From: JAGVSR01 sp964458265
Lineage (GTDB): Bacteria; Pseudomonadota; Alphaproteobacteria; Rhizobiales; Hyphomicrobiaceae
DNA: 49,000 bases
Direction: 5' to 3'
NCBI GenBank assembly: GCA_964458265.1
Contig: CAYWIF010000022.1
Coordinates: forward strand, 1-49,000
Below are positions 24,313-33,933 of this stretch, piece by piece. The notes below the pieces were generated by a model. The model made no database searches. It had not been told where the DNA came from and saw only the letters and a program-made list of their open reading frames with translations. The first letter of the stretch is position 1. Every line of letters begins with the position of its first letter. The translations under genes were made by a program, and so were the position numbers.

Positions 24313-26763
24313 ATGGCCGAGAAACTCGTCATTATCGGAAACGGCATGGCGCCCGGGCGAATGCTCGAGCACCTCATCGAAAAAGCACCCGGCAGGTATG
24401 AGGTCACGATCTTCAACGCCGAGCCGCGCGTCAACTACGACCGCATCATGCTGTCGCCAGTGCTGTCGGGCGAGAAGGAGTTCGAGCAGATCATCATTCA
24501 CGGCGACGGCTGGTACATCAAGAACGGCATCGTTCTCTACAAGGGTCACAAGATCACGGCCATCGACCGCGCGGCGAAAACCGTGACGTCCGACAAGGGC
24601 GTTACGGCCTCCTACGACAAGCTCGTGATCGCGACGGGCTCGGTTCCGTTCATTCTGCCCGTACCGGGGAACAGTCTGGCCGGCGTGCTTAGCTACCGCG
24701 ATCTCGACGACGTCAATGCGATGATGCTGGCCGCGCAGTCGCGCTCGAAGGCCGTGGTGATCGGCGGCGGACTTCTGGGACTTGAGGCTGCGGCCGGGCT
24801 CAAGGAGCGCGGCATGGACGTGACAGTCCTGCATCTCATGCCGACGCTGATGGAACGGCAGCTCGATCCAGCGGCGGGCTATATGCTGCAGCGGGAACTG
24901 GAAAGCCGCGGCATCAAGGTTATCACCAAGGCGCAGACGAAGGCGATACTCGGTGAACGCCGTGTGGAAGGCGTCGAACTCGCAGACGGCGGTGTTATTC
25001 CCGCAACGCTCGTGGTGATGGCGGCGGGCATCCGGCCGAATGCCTGGCTGGCCAAAGAAGCTGGGATAGACGTCAATCGCGGTATTCTCGTCGATGACCG
25101 GATGCAAACGTCCGATCCCGACATCCTGGCGCTGGGCGAGTGCGCCGAAGTCGGAGGGCATGTTTATGGTCTTGTCGCTCCGCTCTACGAAATGGCGCGG
25201 ATCGCGGCGGCTAAACTGGCAGGTGAGGACGCGCCGGGCTTCGTTCACAACGACACGCCGACCAAGCTCAAGGTGACCGGGATTGACGTTTTCTCGCTTG
25301 GTGATTTTGCCGACGGCGAGGACCGGCAGGAAATCGTGCTGCGGGATGCGGCGGCCGGCGTCTACAAGCGCCTCGTCCTCAAAGACAACCGCATCGTCGG
25401 CACCGTTCTCTACGGTGAAACGGGGGATGGCGCCTGGTTCAACGACCTGAAGAAGAAGGCCGTCGACATCACCGAAATGCGCGACACGCTGATTTTTGGT
25501 CAAGCCTACCAGGGTGGCGCTCCGCTGGACCCTATGGCGGCCGTTGCAGCATTGCCCGATGACGCAGAGATCTGCGGCTGCAACGGCGTTTGTAAGGGCA
25601 AGATCACCGGAGCGATTATTGCAAAGGGCCTGACGTCGCTCGACGATGTCAGGGCGCACACCAAGGCGTCGGCGTCGTGCGGGTCGTGCACGGGCCTCGT
25701 CGAACAGGTCATGAAGCTAACGCTCGGCGAGGCCTACAATCCAGCCGCCGTACAACCGATGTGTCCGTGCACGCCGCTGGGACATGACGACGTGCGCCGC
25801 CTGATCAAGGCGAAGGCATTGAAGAGCATCCCTGCGGTCATGCAGGAACTCGAGTGGACCACATCGTGCGGATGCGCGAAGTGCCGGCCGGCGCTCAACT
25901 ACTATCTGGTCTGCGACTGGCCCGGTGACTACGCCGACGATTACCAGTCGCGCTTCATCAATGAACGCGTTCACGCCAACATTCAAAAGGACGGCACCTA
26001 TTCAGTCGTGCCGCGCATGTGGGGCGGGGTTACGAACGCCAAGGAACTGCGCGCGATCGCCGACGTGGTGGATAAATTCCAGATCCCCGCCGTCAAGGTG
26101 ACCGGGGGGCAGCGCATCGACATGCTGGGGGTCAAAAAGGAAGATCTGCCGGATGTGTGGGCGGACCTCGGCAAAGCGGGGTTTGTTTCGGGACATGCCT
26201 ACGCCAAGGGACTGCGCACCGTGAAGACCTGCGTCGGCACGGACTGGTGCCGGTTTGGAACGCAAGACTCGACCGGGTTCGGGGTTCGCATCGAGAAGTT
26301 CATGTGGGGGTCTTGGACACCCGCAAAGGTCAAGATGGCGGTCTCGGGGTGTCCGCGGAACTGCGCGGAAGCCACCTGCAAGGATGTCGGCGTGATCTGC
26401 GTCGACAGCGGATATGAAATCCATTTCGCGGGGGCGGCCGGCCTCGACATCAAGGGCACGGAAGTTCTTGGTCTCATCAAAACCGAGGATGAGGCGCTCG
26501 AGGTCATCGTTGCGCTGACACAGATGTACCGCGAGCAGGGGCGGTATCTGGAACGGATCTACAAATGGGCCAAACGCATTGGCGTCGCGGAGATACGGCG
26601 TCAAATTCTGGACGACCCAGAGCGACGCCGCGCGTATTTCGACCGGTTCGTCCATTCGCAGACGTTCGCGCAGGCCGACCCTTGGTCGGAGCGGGTTTCC
26701 GGACTGCACAAACATGAGTTCCGTCCGTTGGCGGCGCTCGGTCTACCCCAGGCAGCGGAGTAA
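24313..26763 (+). CDS. nirB: NAD(P)H nitrite reductase, large subunit
   Basis: This enzyme reduces nitrite to ammonium with six electrons from NAD(P)H. The 816-residue protein has an FAD/NAD(P)H-binding module (LVIIGNGMAPGRMLEHL; VVIGGGLLGLEAAAGL), a BFD-like [2Fe-2S] domain (CGCNGVCKGK and SCGSC), and a second cysteine pair cluster (SCGCAKC). A siroheme/[4Fe-4S] reductase domain follows, with the ligands in CVGTDWCRFGTQDS and SGCPRNCAEATC. The start at 24313 lies 14 bp after the transporter stop. It depends on siroheme, for which the first enzyme is encoded downstream. Confidence 0.96.
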   Translation: MAEKLVIIGNGMAPGRMLEHLIEKAPGRYEVTIFNAEPRVNYDRIMLSPVLSGEKEFEQIIIHGDGWYIKNGIVLYKGHKITAIDRAAKTVTSDKGVTASYDKLVIATGSVPFILPVPGNSLAGVLSYRDLDDVNAMMLAAQSRSKAVVIGGGLLGLEAAAGLKERGMDVTVLHLMPTLMERQLDPAAGYMLQRELESRGIKVITKAQTKAILGERRVEGVELADGGVIPATLVVMAAGIRPNAWLAKEAGIDVNRGILVDDRMQTSDPDILALGECAEVGGHVYGLVAPLYEMARIAAAKLAGEDAPGFVHNDTPTKLKVTGIDVFSLGDFADGEDRQEIVLRDAAAGVYKRLVLKDNRIVGTVLYGETGDGAWFNDLKKKAVDITEMRDTLIFGQAYQGGAPLDPMAAVAALPDDAEICGCNGVCKGKITGAIIAKGLTSLDDVRAHTKASASCGSCTGLVEQVMKLTLGEAYNPAAVQPMCPCTPLGHDDVRRLIKAKALKSIPAVMQELEWTTSCGCAKCRPALNYYLVCDWPGDYADDYQSRFINERVHANIQKDGTYSVVPRMWGGVTNAKELRAIADVVDKFQIPAVKVTGGQRIDMLGVKKEDLPDVWADLGKAGFVSGHAYAKGLRTVKTCVGTDWCRFGTQDSTGFGVRIEKFMWGSWTPAKVKMAVSGCPRNCAEATCKDVGVICVDSGYEIHFAGAAGLDIKGTEVLGLIKTEDEALEVIVALTQMYREQGRYLERIYKWAKRIGVAEIRRQILDDPERRRAYFDRFVHSQTFAQADPWSERVSGLHKHEFRPLAALGLPQAAE

Positions 26764-26767
26764 GCCC

Positions 26768-27094
26768 ATGCAGTGGATCGCCGTCGGCAGTCTCTCGGAC
26801 ATTCCGCAGCGCGGTGCGCGGTGCATCGATACGCCTCGCGGACGGGTCGCGATCTTCCGAACCGGGGACGATCGCATCTTTGCCATCGACGACCGGTGCC
26901 CGCACAAAGGAGGACCTTTGAGCCAGGGGATCGTGCATGGCGCATCGGTCACGTGTCCGCTGCACAACTGGGTCATTTCGCTGGAGACGGGCCGGGCCCA
27001 GGGCGCCGATGAAGGCTGCGTGCGAACCATTGAAGTCAAGGTGGAGGGCGGCGCCGTTTTCGTGGCGGGCACACTCGCGGTCGAGGCGGCCTAA
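26768..27094 (+). CDS. nirD: Nitrite reductase small subunit (Rieske type)
   Basis: This 108-residue Rieske [2Fe-2S] protein has the two cluster motifs CPHKGGPL and CPLHNW. In NirBD it acts as the small subunit, although in many NirD proteins the cluster ligands are lost; here both Cys-x-His pairs are present. It begins 4 bp after nirB and ends 3 bp before nasC, so co-translation is likely. Confidence 0.93.
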   Translation: MQWIAVGSLSDIPQRGARCIDTPRGRVAIFRTGDDRIFAIDDRCPHKGGPLSQGIVHGASVTCPLHNWVISLETGRAQGADEGCVRTIEVKVEGGAVFVAGTLAVEAA

Positions 27095-27097
27095 CCG

Positions 27098-29755
27098 ATG
27101 GACATGACCGCACCGCGCTCCATCAAGACGACGTGTCCTTACTGCGGTGTCGGCTGTGGCGTTATCGCGGATGTAGGTTCCGGCGGAGACGTCACCGTCC
27201 GCGGCGATCCGGATCATCCGGCGAATTTCGGCCGGTTATGTTCGAAGGGTTCGGCATTGGCCGAAACGATCGATCTGGGCGACCGGCTGCTTTTTCCCGA
27301 AGTGGACGGCGTGCGGGCGGAATGGGGCGCAGCGCTTGATCTGGTGGCCTCGAAATTTAGACAGGCCATTCGCGAGCACGGCCCCGACTCGGTCGCCTTC
27401 TACGTTTCGGGTCAACTCCTCACGGAGGACTATTACGTCGCCAACAAGCTGATGAAGGGCTTCATCGGCTCTGCCAACATCGATACCAACTCGCGGCTGT
27501 GCATGGCTTCGTCGGTCGCCGGTCACCGGAGGGCTTTCGGCTCGGATACGGTGCCGGGATGTTACGAGGATCTGGACCTCGCCGATCTCATCGTTCTGGC
27601 CGGTTCGAATCTGGCGTGGTGTCATCCGGTTCTCTATCAGCGCATCGCCGCCGCGAAGGAGAAGCGCCCTGGGCTGAAAGTCGTCTTGATCGATCCGCGC
27701 CGCACGGCAACGGCGGATATCGCCGATCTCCATCTTGCGATCCGTCCGGACGGCGACGTGGCACTTTTTCTCGGGCTGCTGCGCCATCTCGTCCGCAGCC
27801 GCGCGCTCAACCAGAATTATATCGCAGCCCACACGACAGGATTTGCCGAGGCACTTACAGCCGCGGAAGACATCGACACTTTTGCACTGGCCGAGAGCAC
27901 AGGCATTTCGCTGCCGGTGCTCGACACCTTCTTTCGCCTGTTCGCGCACACAGAGCGGACGGTGACGGTGTATAGCCAGGGCGTGAACCAGTCGGCGAAT
28001 GGCACGGACAAGGTCAACGCGATCATCAATTGCCATCTCGTGACAGGGCGCATCGGCAAGCCGGGCATGGGTCCGTTCTCTGTCACCGGTCAGCCCAATG
28101 CAATGGGTGGCCGCGAGGTCGGTGGACTGGCCAACATGCTGGCTGCCCACATGGCGATAGAAAGCGCGGTTGACCGCGAGCGCGTGCAGCGTTTTTGGCG
28201 CTCGCCCACGATCGCTGCCAAGCCCGGTCTCAAGGCCGTCGACATGTTCCGCGCCGTGGGCGACGGGCGGATCAAGGCGCTGTGGATCATGGCGACCAAT
28301 CCGGTGGTTTCGATGCCGGAGGCCGCGGCCGTGAAGGCAGCCATCGCGGCGTGTCCGTTCGTGGCAGTTTCGGATGTGACGGCAAGGACCGATACGGCCC
28401 AGCTTGCCCACGTTCTGCTGCCGGCCCTGGCGTGGGGCGAAAAGAATGGCACGGTGACGAATTCGGAGCGGCGGATTTCGCGGCAGCGGGATTTCCTGCG
28501 CGCTCCGGGCCAAGCGCGACCGGATTGGTGGATCGTTTCGGAAGTGGCCAAGCGCATGGGTCACGGCGCAGCATTTTTCTATTCCGATCCAGCCGAAATC
28601 TACGCCGAACATGCTGCCCTCTCCGCATTCGAGAACGGCGGCAGCCGTGATTTCGATCTGGGCGACGATGCCGCCATCGGGTCTGACGGCTATGACGATC
28701 TGCTGCCGTTTCAATGGCCGCGGATCGCCGGAGGTGTCAGCGCGAAACGCATGTTTTCCGATGGGCAATACTTCACCCCCGACAGGAGAGCGCGGCTTGT
28801 TCCCGTGCACTTGGGGACATCGTCCGAGGCCCCCGCAGGCTTTCCGTTCGTTCTCAATACGGGGCGTGTTCGCGACCACTGGCACACGATGACGCGAACG
28901 GGAAAGAGCCCGCGCCTGTCGCAGCACTACGGCGAGCCATTTGCCGAAATTCATCCGGACGACGCGGAGAGGCACAGGATCAAGGACGCCGATCTGGTTC
29001 GCATTTCGACGGGGTTCGGCGCGATCCTCGTGCGTGCCCTGGTCACGCCGCGGCAGCAACCGGGATCGCTGTTCGTGCCCATGCACTGGAACGACCAGTT
29101 TGCGTCGAATGCGAAGGTCGATTGTCTCGTTCCCGCCGTGACCGATCCCGTATCCGGGCAACCGGCTTCGAAGAACGTCGCGGCACGCATCGAGCGGTTT
29201 GGAGCCGCCGCATTCGGCTTCGCCATTCTTCGGCATGAGCCCCGCAACATTCCGGCCGAGTACTGGGCGATTGCCAAATGCAGCCATGGGTGGCGCGTGG
29301 AAATGGCATTCGCGTCCGAGCCGCCTGCGTGGCTGGACCTCGCTCGCCAGCTGTTTGGCGGCGCGGCGGAGCCATTGGTCTATCACGACGCCAAATCGGA
29401 GCAGATGCGCTTTGCGGCCTACGACGGCGAATCTCTGTCAGGCATGCTGTTCCTGGCGCCGGAACCGGTTGCTGTTTCGCGGGAGTGGGCGATCTCGCTG
29501 CTGTCGGGGAGCGCTGCCGCCCGCAATCGAAGCGCGGTACTCGCCGGCCGTCCCGGCGCGGGCATATTCGATTGCGGCGCGACGGTCTGCGCGTGCTTCG
29601 GCATCGGTGCCAACGAGATTGCCGCCGCGGTGATGGGTGGGTGTACCACTGTCGGGGAGGTCGGCGAAGCAACGTACGCTGGAACCAACTGCGGATCGTG
29701 CCGGCCTGAGATCAAGAGGATCATTCATGAGAAACGCCTTGCGAACGCCGTCTGA
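27098..29755 (+). CDS. nasC: Assimilatory nitrate reductase catalytic subunit
   Basis: This cytoplasmic molybdopterin enzyme reduces nitrate to nitrite. The 885-residue protein has an N-terminal [4Fe-4S] site (C13, C16, C20, C48 in CPYCGVGCG and RLCSKG) and the bis-MGD domains with signatures such as DTNSRLCMASSVAGHRRAFG and GSNLAWCHP. A molydopterin-dinucleotide domain (LNTGRVRDHWHTMTR) comes near residue 585. A C-terminal BFD-like [2Fe-2S] domain (TVCACFGIGANEI and NCGSC) likely receives electrons from a reductase or ferredoxin. No separate electron-transfer subunit is in the operon. The end overlaps the next gene by 29 bp. No Tat signal, as expected for an assimilatory enzyme. Confidence 0.95.
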   Translation: MDMTAPRSIKTTCPYCGVGCGVIADVGSGGDVTVRGDPDHPANFGRLCSKGSALAETIDLGDRLLFPEVDGVRAEWGAALDLVASKFRQAIREHGPDSVAFYVSGQLLTEDYYVANKLMKGFIGSANIDTNSRLCMASSVAGHRRAFGSDTVPGCYEDLDLADLIVLAGSNLAWCHPVLYQRIAAAKEKRPGLKVVLIDPRRTATADIADLHLAIRPDGDVALFLGLLRHLVRSRALNQNYIAAHTTGFAEALTAAEDIDTFALAESTGISLPVLDTFFRLFAHTERTVTVYSQGVNQSANGTDKVNAIINCHLVTGRIGKPGMGPFSVTGQPNAMGGREVGGLANMLAAHMAIESAVDRERVQRFWRSPTIAAKPGLKAVDMFRAVGDGRIKALWIMATNPVVSMPEAAAVKAAIAACPFVAVSDVTARTDTAQLAHVLLPALAWGEKNGTVTNSERRISRQRDFLRAPGQARPDWWIVSEVAKRMGHGAAFFYSDPAEIYAEHAALSAFENGGSRDFDLGDDAAIGSDGYDDLLPFQWPRIAGGVSAKRMFSDGQYFTPDRRARLVPVHLGTSSEAPAGFPFVLNTGRVRDHWHTMTRTGKSPRLSQHYGEPFAEIHPDDAERHRIKDADLVRISTGFGAILVRALVTPRQQPGSLFVPMHWNDQFASNAKVDCLVPAVTDPVSGQPASKNVAARIERFGAAAFGFAILRHEPRNIPAEYWAIAKCSHGWRVEMAFASEPPAWLDLARQLFGGAAEPLVYHDAKSEQMRFAAYDGESLSGMLFLAPEPVAVSREWAISLLSGSAAARNRSAVLAGRPGAGIFDCGATVCACFGIGANEIAAAVMGGCTTVGEVGEATYAGTNCGSCRPEIKRIIHEKRLANAV

Positions 29756-30539
29756 CGCGGCCTTGCACGCGGGTGGCAGGGTCACGCTTGCCGGTGCCGG
29801 GCCCGGCGATCCGGAGCTGCTGACCATCAAGGCCATCCAAGCGATGCAGACGGCGGATGTGATCCTTTTCGATGCGCTCGTCTCAGAGGAGATTCTGGTG
29901 TTCGCGCGTTCGACGGCCAAGCGCATGCTTGTCGGCAAGCGCGGTCATCGTCCTTCGTGCCGCCAGGAGGATATCAATGCCCTCATGTTGAAGCTTGCCC
30001 GGCAGGGCAAACACGTCGTCAGGCTGAAGAGCGGCGACGCCTCGCTCTTTGGACGTTCTGGTGAAGAAATCGCCTGTCTTTTGGCTGCCGGAATTCCTGT
30101 GACCGTCGTGCCGGGAATCACGAGTGCATCGGCCATGGCGGCGTCGCTGAAATGTTCGCTGACGCATCGCGATCAGGCACAGTCGGTCCGTTTCGTCACC
30201 GGTCACGCGAAGAACGGCGCATTGCCCGACGATCTGGATTGGGCAGGGCTCGCCAGCAGCAAGACGACGCTCGTCATTTATATGGGTGCCCGCACCGGGG
30301 CCAGCATGGCGAAGCGGCTGATCAATGAGGGTATGGCCGGAGACTTGCCCTGCGTCGTCGCCATATCTGTTTCGCGACCGAGCGAAGAGCTGCGATGGGG
30401 AACACTTGCAGCGCTGGCCAGCGGTGAGTTGACGAGCATCAGTGACGATCCTGTTTTGATCGGCATCGGCAACGTGTTCGCCGCAGCGGAGTCCGCGTGC
30501 GCCACGGAGGCGTTTCGTGCCGTGGGCTGCGGGCCATGA
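29727..30539 (+). CDS. cobA: Uroporphyrinogen-III C-methyltransferase
   Basis: This SAM-dependent enzyme methylates uroporphyrinogen III to precorrin-2, the first step to siroheme for NirB. The 270-residue product has the motifs VTLAGAGPGDPELLT, VILFDALVS, VRLKSGDASLFGRSGEE, VVPGITSASA and SLTHRDQ. The oxidase/ferrochelatase half of CysG is absent, so siroheme must be finished by another enzyme elsewhere. AAGAGGA precedes the ATG at 29727, within the end of nasC, and the stop overlaps the start of the porin (ATGA). Confidence 0.94.
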   Translation: MRNALRTPSDAALHAGGRVTLAGAGPGDPELLTIKAIQAMQTADVILFDALVSEEILVFARSTAKRMLVGKRGHRPSCRQEDINALMLKLARQGKHVVRLKSGDASLFGRSGEEIACLLAAGIPVTVVPGITSASAMAASLKCSLTHRDQAQSVRFVTGHAKNGALPDDLDWAGLASSKTTLVIYMGARTGASMAKRLINEGMAGDLPCVVAISVSRPSEELRWGTLAALASGELTSISDDPVLIGIGNVFAAAESACATEAFRAVGCGP

Positions 30540-31867
30540 TGCGAGCGCTTGATATGTGTAGGGCCGCAGCCTTGACCTGCCACGCCGGGCTGGCTGCCCT
30601 CCTTGTGCTGCTGGGGCTTGCTTCCCAACAGGTGGAAGCTGCCGATCTTGGCGGCGATTGTTGCGCGGACCTGGAAGAACGCCTGCGGGAACTCGAAGGC
30701 AGCTCGGCGCGCGACGCCACGCGCAAACTTCGCCTTACAATCTCGGGCTACGTTGCGCAGGAGATCACGTTCTGGGACGACGGCGGCGAAAGCAATTTCT
30801 ATCTCAACGGGCTTGGACCGACGCAAGCGACACACGTCAAGTTCACCGGCGAGGCGACCATCGCTCCCGGATTGAGCGCGGGCCACGTCATCCGCGTTCA
30901 AAATCTTTCTGACAATCCGTTCGGCCGCCGTGGCGACGAAGCCATGAACCAGGCCGACCCGACGTTCGACCAAGGTTTGAACGTGCAGATGTCGTATTGG
31001 TATCTCGCCAGCCAGACATTCGGGACGATCAGCGCCGGGAAACTCGCACCGGCCGCAAAAAGCGCCGCGATGTTTACCGACAAGTCGGGCACGCAGATTA
31101 TCGACAACTATACATTTCTGGACGGCTTCCCCCAGTTTGTGGTCCGCAGCGGCGGCGATCTCGATCCGTCGTCGCTGACTTGGGGACAACTGGCCTTCTG
31201 CTATGCGCAGAACGTTCCGCTCGGCGGCGACTGCGACGGGCTCGTCATGAATGCCGTGCGCTACGATACGCCGGCCGTTGCGGGGTTCAGTGCCTCTGTC
31301 AGTTGGGGCGAGGACGACGACTGGCAATTGGCAGGCCGCTATGCCGGCGAGATCGGTGCGTTCAAGATTCTTCTGGGAGCCGGCTATTCCAATAGTACCG
31401 ACGAAGGTCTCGTGACGCCGCTGGCAGCCATCGTCAAGAAGGACACGAGCTATTTTCAGGCTGGTGGATATGCCGAGCACACGCCGACAGGCTTGTTCGT
31501 GCATGGCGCCTATGGCCATGCCGATAACAGCGGCGTGGTGCTGACGGGTGGCGTCACGCCGCCGGACGGCGAACACTGGCACATCAAGGCCGGGTTGCGC
31601 GCGAAGTGGTCCTTGCTCGGTGCGACGGTGATTTATGGCACCTACGCGGAATACGAAGACCAGATTGGACCGGCGGCCATTGCGCTTGGCGTGACGTCAA
31701 GTGAGGTCTGGCAAAGCGGCGGCGGCATCGTGCAGGAGCTGGATGGTGCCGCGATGTCCCTCTGGCTGAAGTATCGCGAGACCGGCGGGAGCATTGCGGG
31801 GGCGCCGGGCGCCGGCACCATCGAGGCTTTGCATACTGTCTCTGCGGGTGCGCTCATCAACTTTTAG
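30536..31867 (+). CDS. Outer-membrane porin of the nitrate operon
   Basis: This 443-residue beta-barrel porin of alphaproteobacterial type has a signal peptide (hydrophobic residues about 9-32, ending VEA/ADLGG). A short coiled N-terminal segment of the mature protein (DCCADLEERLRELEGS) is followed by barrel strands starting RKLRLTISGYVAQEITFWD. It ends in phenylalanine (SAGALINF), the usual outer-membrane signal. The start overlaps the methyltransferase stop, so it is co-transcribed with the nitrate genes. I infer that it helps nitrate across the outer membrane. Two adjacent cysteines in the N-terminal coil are a known trait of this group. Confidence 0.87.
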   Translation: MMRALDMCRAAALTCHAGLAALLVLLGLASQQVEAADLGGDCCADLEERLRELEGSSARDATRKLRLTISGYVAQEITFWDDGGESNFYLNGLGPTQATHVKFTGEATIAPGLSAGHVIRVQNLSDNPFGRRGDEAMNQADPTFDQGLNVQMSYWYLASQTFGTISAGKLAPAAKSAAMFTDKSGTQIIDNYTFLDGFPQFVVRSGGDLDPSSLTWGQLAFCYAQNVPLGGDCDGLVMNAVRYDTPAVAGFSASVSWGEDDDWQLAGRYAGEIGAFKILLGAGYSNSTDEGLVTPLAAIVKKDTSYFQAGGYAEHTPTGLFVHGAYGHADNSGVVLTGGVTPPDGEHWHIKAGLRAKWSLLGATVIYGTYAEYEDQIGPAAIALGVTSSEVWQSGGGIVQELDGAAMSLWLKYRETGGSIAGAPGAGTIEALHTVSAGALINF

Positions 31868-31868
31868 C

Positions 31869-32274
31869 ACTGACCTATCGGAAGCCCGTCCACGCGACCA
31901 CACTTGGGTAGGCGACGCGCTGTTTTACGAGGTCATCAGCATCCTGCCCTACATCCGGCATGCCAAAGAGGGCAAGCTCGCCATGCCGGTAGATGGCCAC
32001 TATCTGTTCGAGCGCATCCAGCCACGCCATTGGGAGGCCCAGGCTCGCAAATCCGGGTTCAACGCCGATCGCACCCTCGGCCATATCCGCGACCTCATCG
32101 CTCGCATTCCCGACGAAGCCGCCGACATGCGCAGTTTATTCAGGAAAGTAAGGAATGCACACCGCCGAACTCGACAAGCTGGTGACGCTCATCACCGATC
32201 GTTGCAAGGCACTCACACCCATCTACGGCTCGGAAAGCATGGAGCCACTGAACTTGCGCTTACCGGGATTTTGA
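31869..32274 (+). pseudogene. HipA C-terminal remnant, frameshifted
   Basis: Two frames together read as the C-terminal part of a HipA kinase. Frame one from 31869 gives LFYEVISILPYI, KLAMPVDGHYLFERIQPRHW and TLGHIRDLIARIPDEAADM; after a +1 shift near 32120-32155, frame two reads MHTAELDKLVTLITDRCKAL to the stop at 32274. The IQPRHW pattern is typical of HipA family C-termini. The N-terminal kinase half is missing. It starts one base after the porin stop codon, which marks a junction, and differs from the complete HipA next door. Confidence 0.75.
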
Positions 32275-32294
32275 TGCTTTCCACCAGGTAGCGT

Positions 32295-33575
32295 TCAGGA
32301 TGCATAGCCTTCCTGAGCGTAAGGGCTAAGGAACTGCCTCCCCCACAGCAAATTACGATCCGCTTGTGACAGCTCGGCCTCATCACATACGGCGGCCCAG
32401 AGCTCAGTAATCGTCGCCATCTGGTGATCAATCACCGCCCGCGCCTCCTGCTCAGACATGAGGAATTTCGGCGCTGCGGCCAGGCACGTCACCAGCCGGC
32501 TAGTCCGGTCATTGCCGGCGATGAACAAAGACTGGTTGGCTTCATGCGCTCCCCTCGCCTGCGGACAGATATCATAGGCCGGCGTGAGCGTGAGAATCGC
32601 ACCGTCCCAGAAGCCCGCGTGGTTACGCGCATGGTCATCGGTGTTGCCGCACAAGACGTTGAACACTAGCCGGCCAAATAGCTCGCGCAATGTCGGATCC
32701 GGATCCGTAAAGCGCGCGCGAATGATATCGGCCAGAACCGAGTAGCTGCCATAATGCCCCTGCAGCTCATGCAGCCCGAACATGGTCAGCGCGGAGACCA
32801 TGGCTTTGCGCTCCCAGCCGTTGCCACGCCGAACACGGTCAAAGCGCTGAACCAGAAGCACGTCCTTATTGTTAGCACGGGTCAGCCGTACAGGGGCGAC
32901 GTGCAGACCCACGGCGGCCGCCAACCGCATTGCGATAAACTCCGCCTTCACCACAGCGTAGGTGTCATTCGCCGCGGAAAATTTGGCGATATATTTCACA
33001 TCGCCGTCCTGTATCAGCGCCTTCGGCCGCGCACCACCGATCGAACTGCCGTGATAGAGTGCCTTGGACAGCGCCTCGGTCAACGGCACCCCACGCTCAA
33101 CCAGCTCTGCCGCCTCTACCAGCTCCGCGAGCGATGCATTCTCCTGCTCACGCGCCGCATATTTGGTGCCTGACACCTGAAAATCCAATGCACCTGCGCG
33201 ATCAGACCCCGATTGCAACAGATAGGTCAGATCATCAAACTCAATCTGCCGGGCATCCTCACCCTTCATGCCCGTCAGTCGGTTAATGATCACGCGCTGA
33301 CCCCAGGCATCGGGCGAGCCATCCCGCAAGCACCCTGCCATCGTCAACGGTGGCTCAGGCGCGATCACGCCGGCCTTCAGCGGCAACTCCGGCAGATAGA
33401 TCGGGATCGCATTGCCGCGCTCCAGATAGGACCGGCCGTAATTGAAGAGATAGCGCTTGCCCTCCAGTTCAATGCGTCCTGCCACCACCGGCTTCACTTC
33501 GCCAGGCAGCCAGATCCACACATAAGCCTCACGGGGCGGCTCATGCTTTTCGGCGCGAGCGGGTTTAGAAATCAT
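32295..33575 (-). CDS. hipA: HipA-type toxin kinase
   Basis: This 426-residue serine/threonine kinase of type II HipBA toxin-antitoxin systems has an N-terminal HipA domain (IPIYLPELPLKAGVIAPEPP), the phosphate-binding region HGSSIGGARPKAL, VVKAEFIAMRLAAAVG, and the catalytic loop VLCGNTDDHARNHAGFW. The metal-binding LTPAYDICP takes the DFG role. Family members phosphorylate aminoacyl-tRNA synthetases; the target here is unknown. It overlaps hipB by 11 bp and is translated after it. Confidence 0.92.
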   Translation of the reverse strand: MISKPARAEKHEPPREAYVWIWLPGEVKPVVAGRIELEGKRYLFNYGRSYLERGNAIPIYLPELPLKAGVIAPEPPLTMAGCLRDGSPDAWGQRVIINRLTGMKGEDARQIEFDDLTYLLQSGSDRAGALDFQVSGTKYAAREQENASLAELVEAAELVERGVPLTEALSKALYHGSSIGGARPKALIQDGDVKYIAKFSAANDTYAVVKAEFIAMRLAAAVGLHVAPVRLTRANNKDVLLVQRFDRVRRGNGWERKAMVSALTMFGLHELQGHYGSYSVLADIIRARFTDPDPTLRELFGRLVFNVLCGNTDDHARNHAGFWDGAILTLTPAYDICPQARGAHEANQSLFIAGNDRTSRLVTCLAAAPKFLMSEQEARAVIDHQMATITELWAAVCDEAELSQADRNLLWGRQFLSPYAQEGYAS

Positions 33576-33918
33576 CCTTCACCTCTCGCTTCGGCCGACG
33601 CACCGACTGAGGCAGCAGCGCCAACCGATCAGCCACCCGCGCCAGCTGCGGAGCGAGTGTCCGGGCGTCCGGCACAAACAAATCTACCCCCACAATCACT
33701 GCCGCCTCGAAGACCAATCCAATCTCGACTTTCGGATCGCCCTTCTCAATCTGCTGCAAGGTGGTGCGCGAAATGCCGACCCGCTTCGCCAGCTCGACCT
33801 CCGTCATCTGACGCTCTTTGCGTGCCAGCCGGATCGATTGGCCAAGCAGCTCCAACGCCTCCACGCTCAACCGTGAATAGCTCCGAACCCGCCGATACTT
33901 GCCTGCTGTGGCAGCCAT
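33565..33918 (-). CDS. hipB: HipB-type antitoxin, helix-turn-helix
   Basis: This 117-residue protein has a Cro/C1-type helix-turn-helix (about residues 27-80: LGQSIRLARKERQMTEVELA, then RVGISRTTLQQIEKGDP), as in antitoxins that cap HipA and repress their own operon. The basic C-terminal tail (RRPKREVKDDF) may contact HipA. It is the first gene of the pair, with matching operator sequences directly upstream (33934-33948 and 33976-33997). Confidence 0.92.
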   Translation of the reverse strand: MAATAGKYRRVRSYSRLSVEALELLGQSIRLARKERQMTEVELAKRVGISRTTLQQIEKGDPKVEIGLVFEAAVIVGVDLFVPDARTLAPQLARVADRLALLPQSVRRPKREVKDDF

Positions 33919-33933
33919 AAAGAGCCTCCATGC

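Noticed and set aside
27236..29386. Minus-strand open frame of 716 codons
   Set aside because: Fully antisense to nasC; no recognisable domain; arises from codon bias at high GC.
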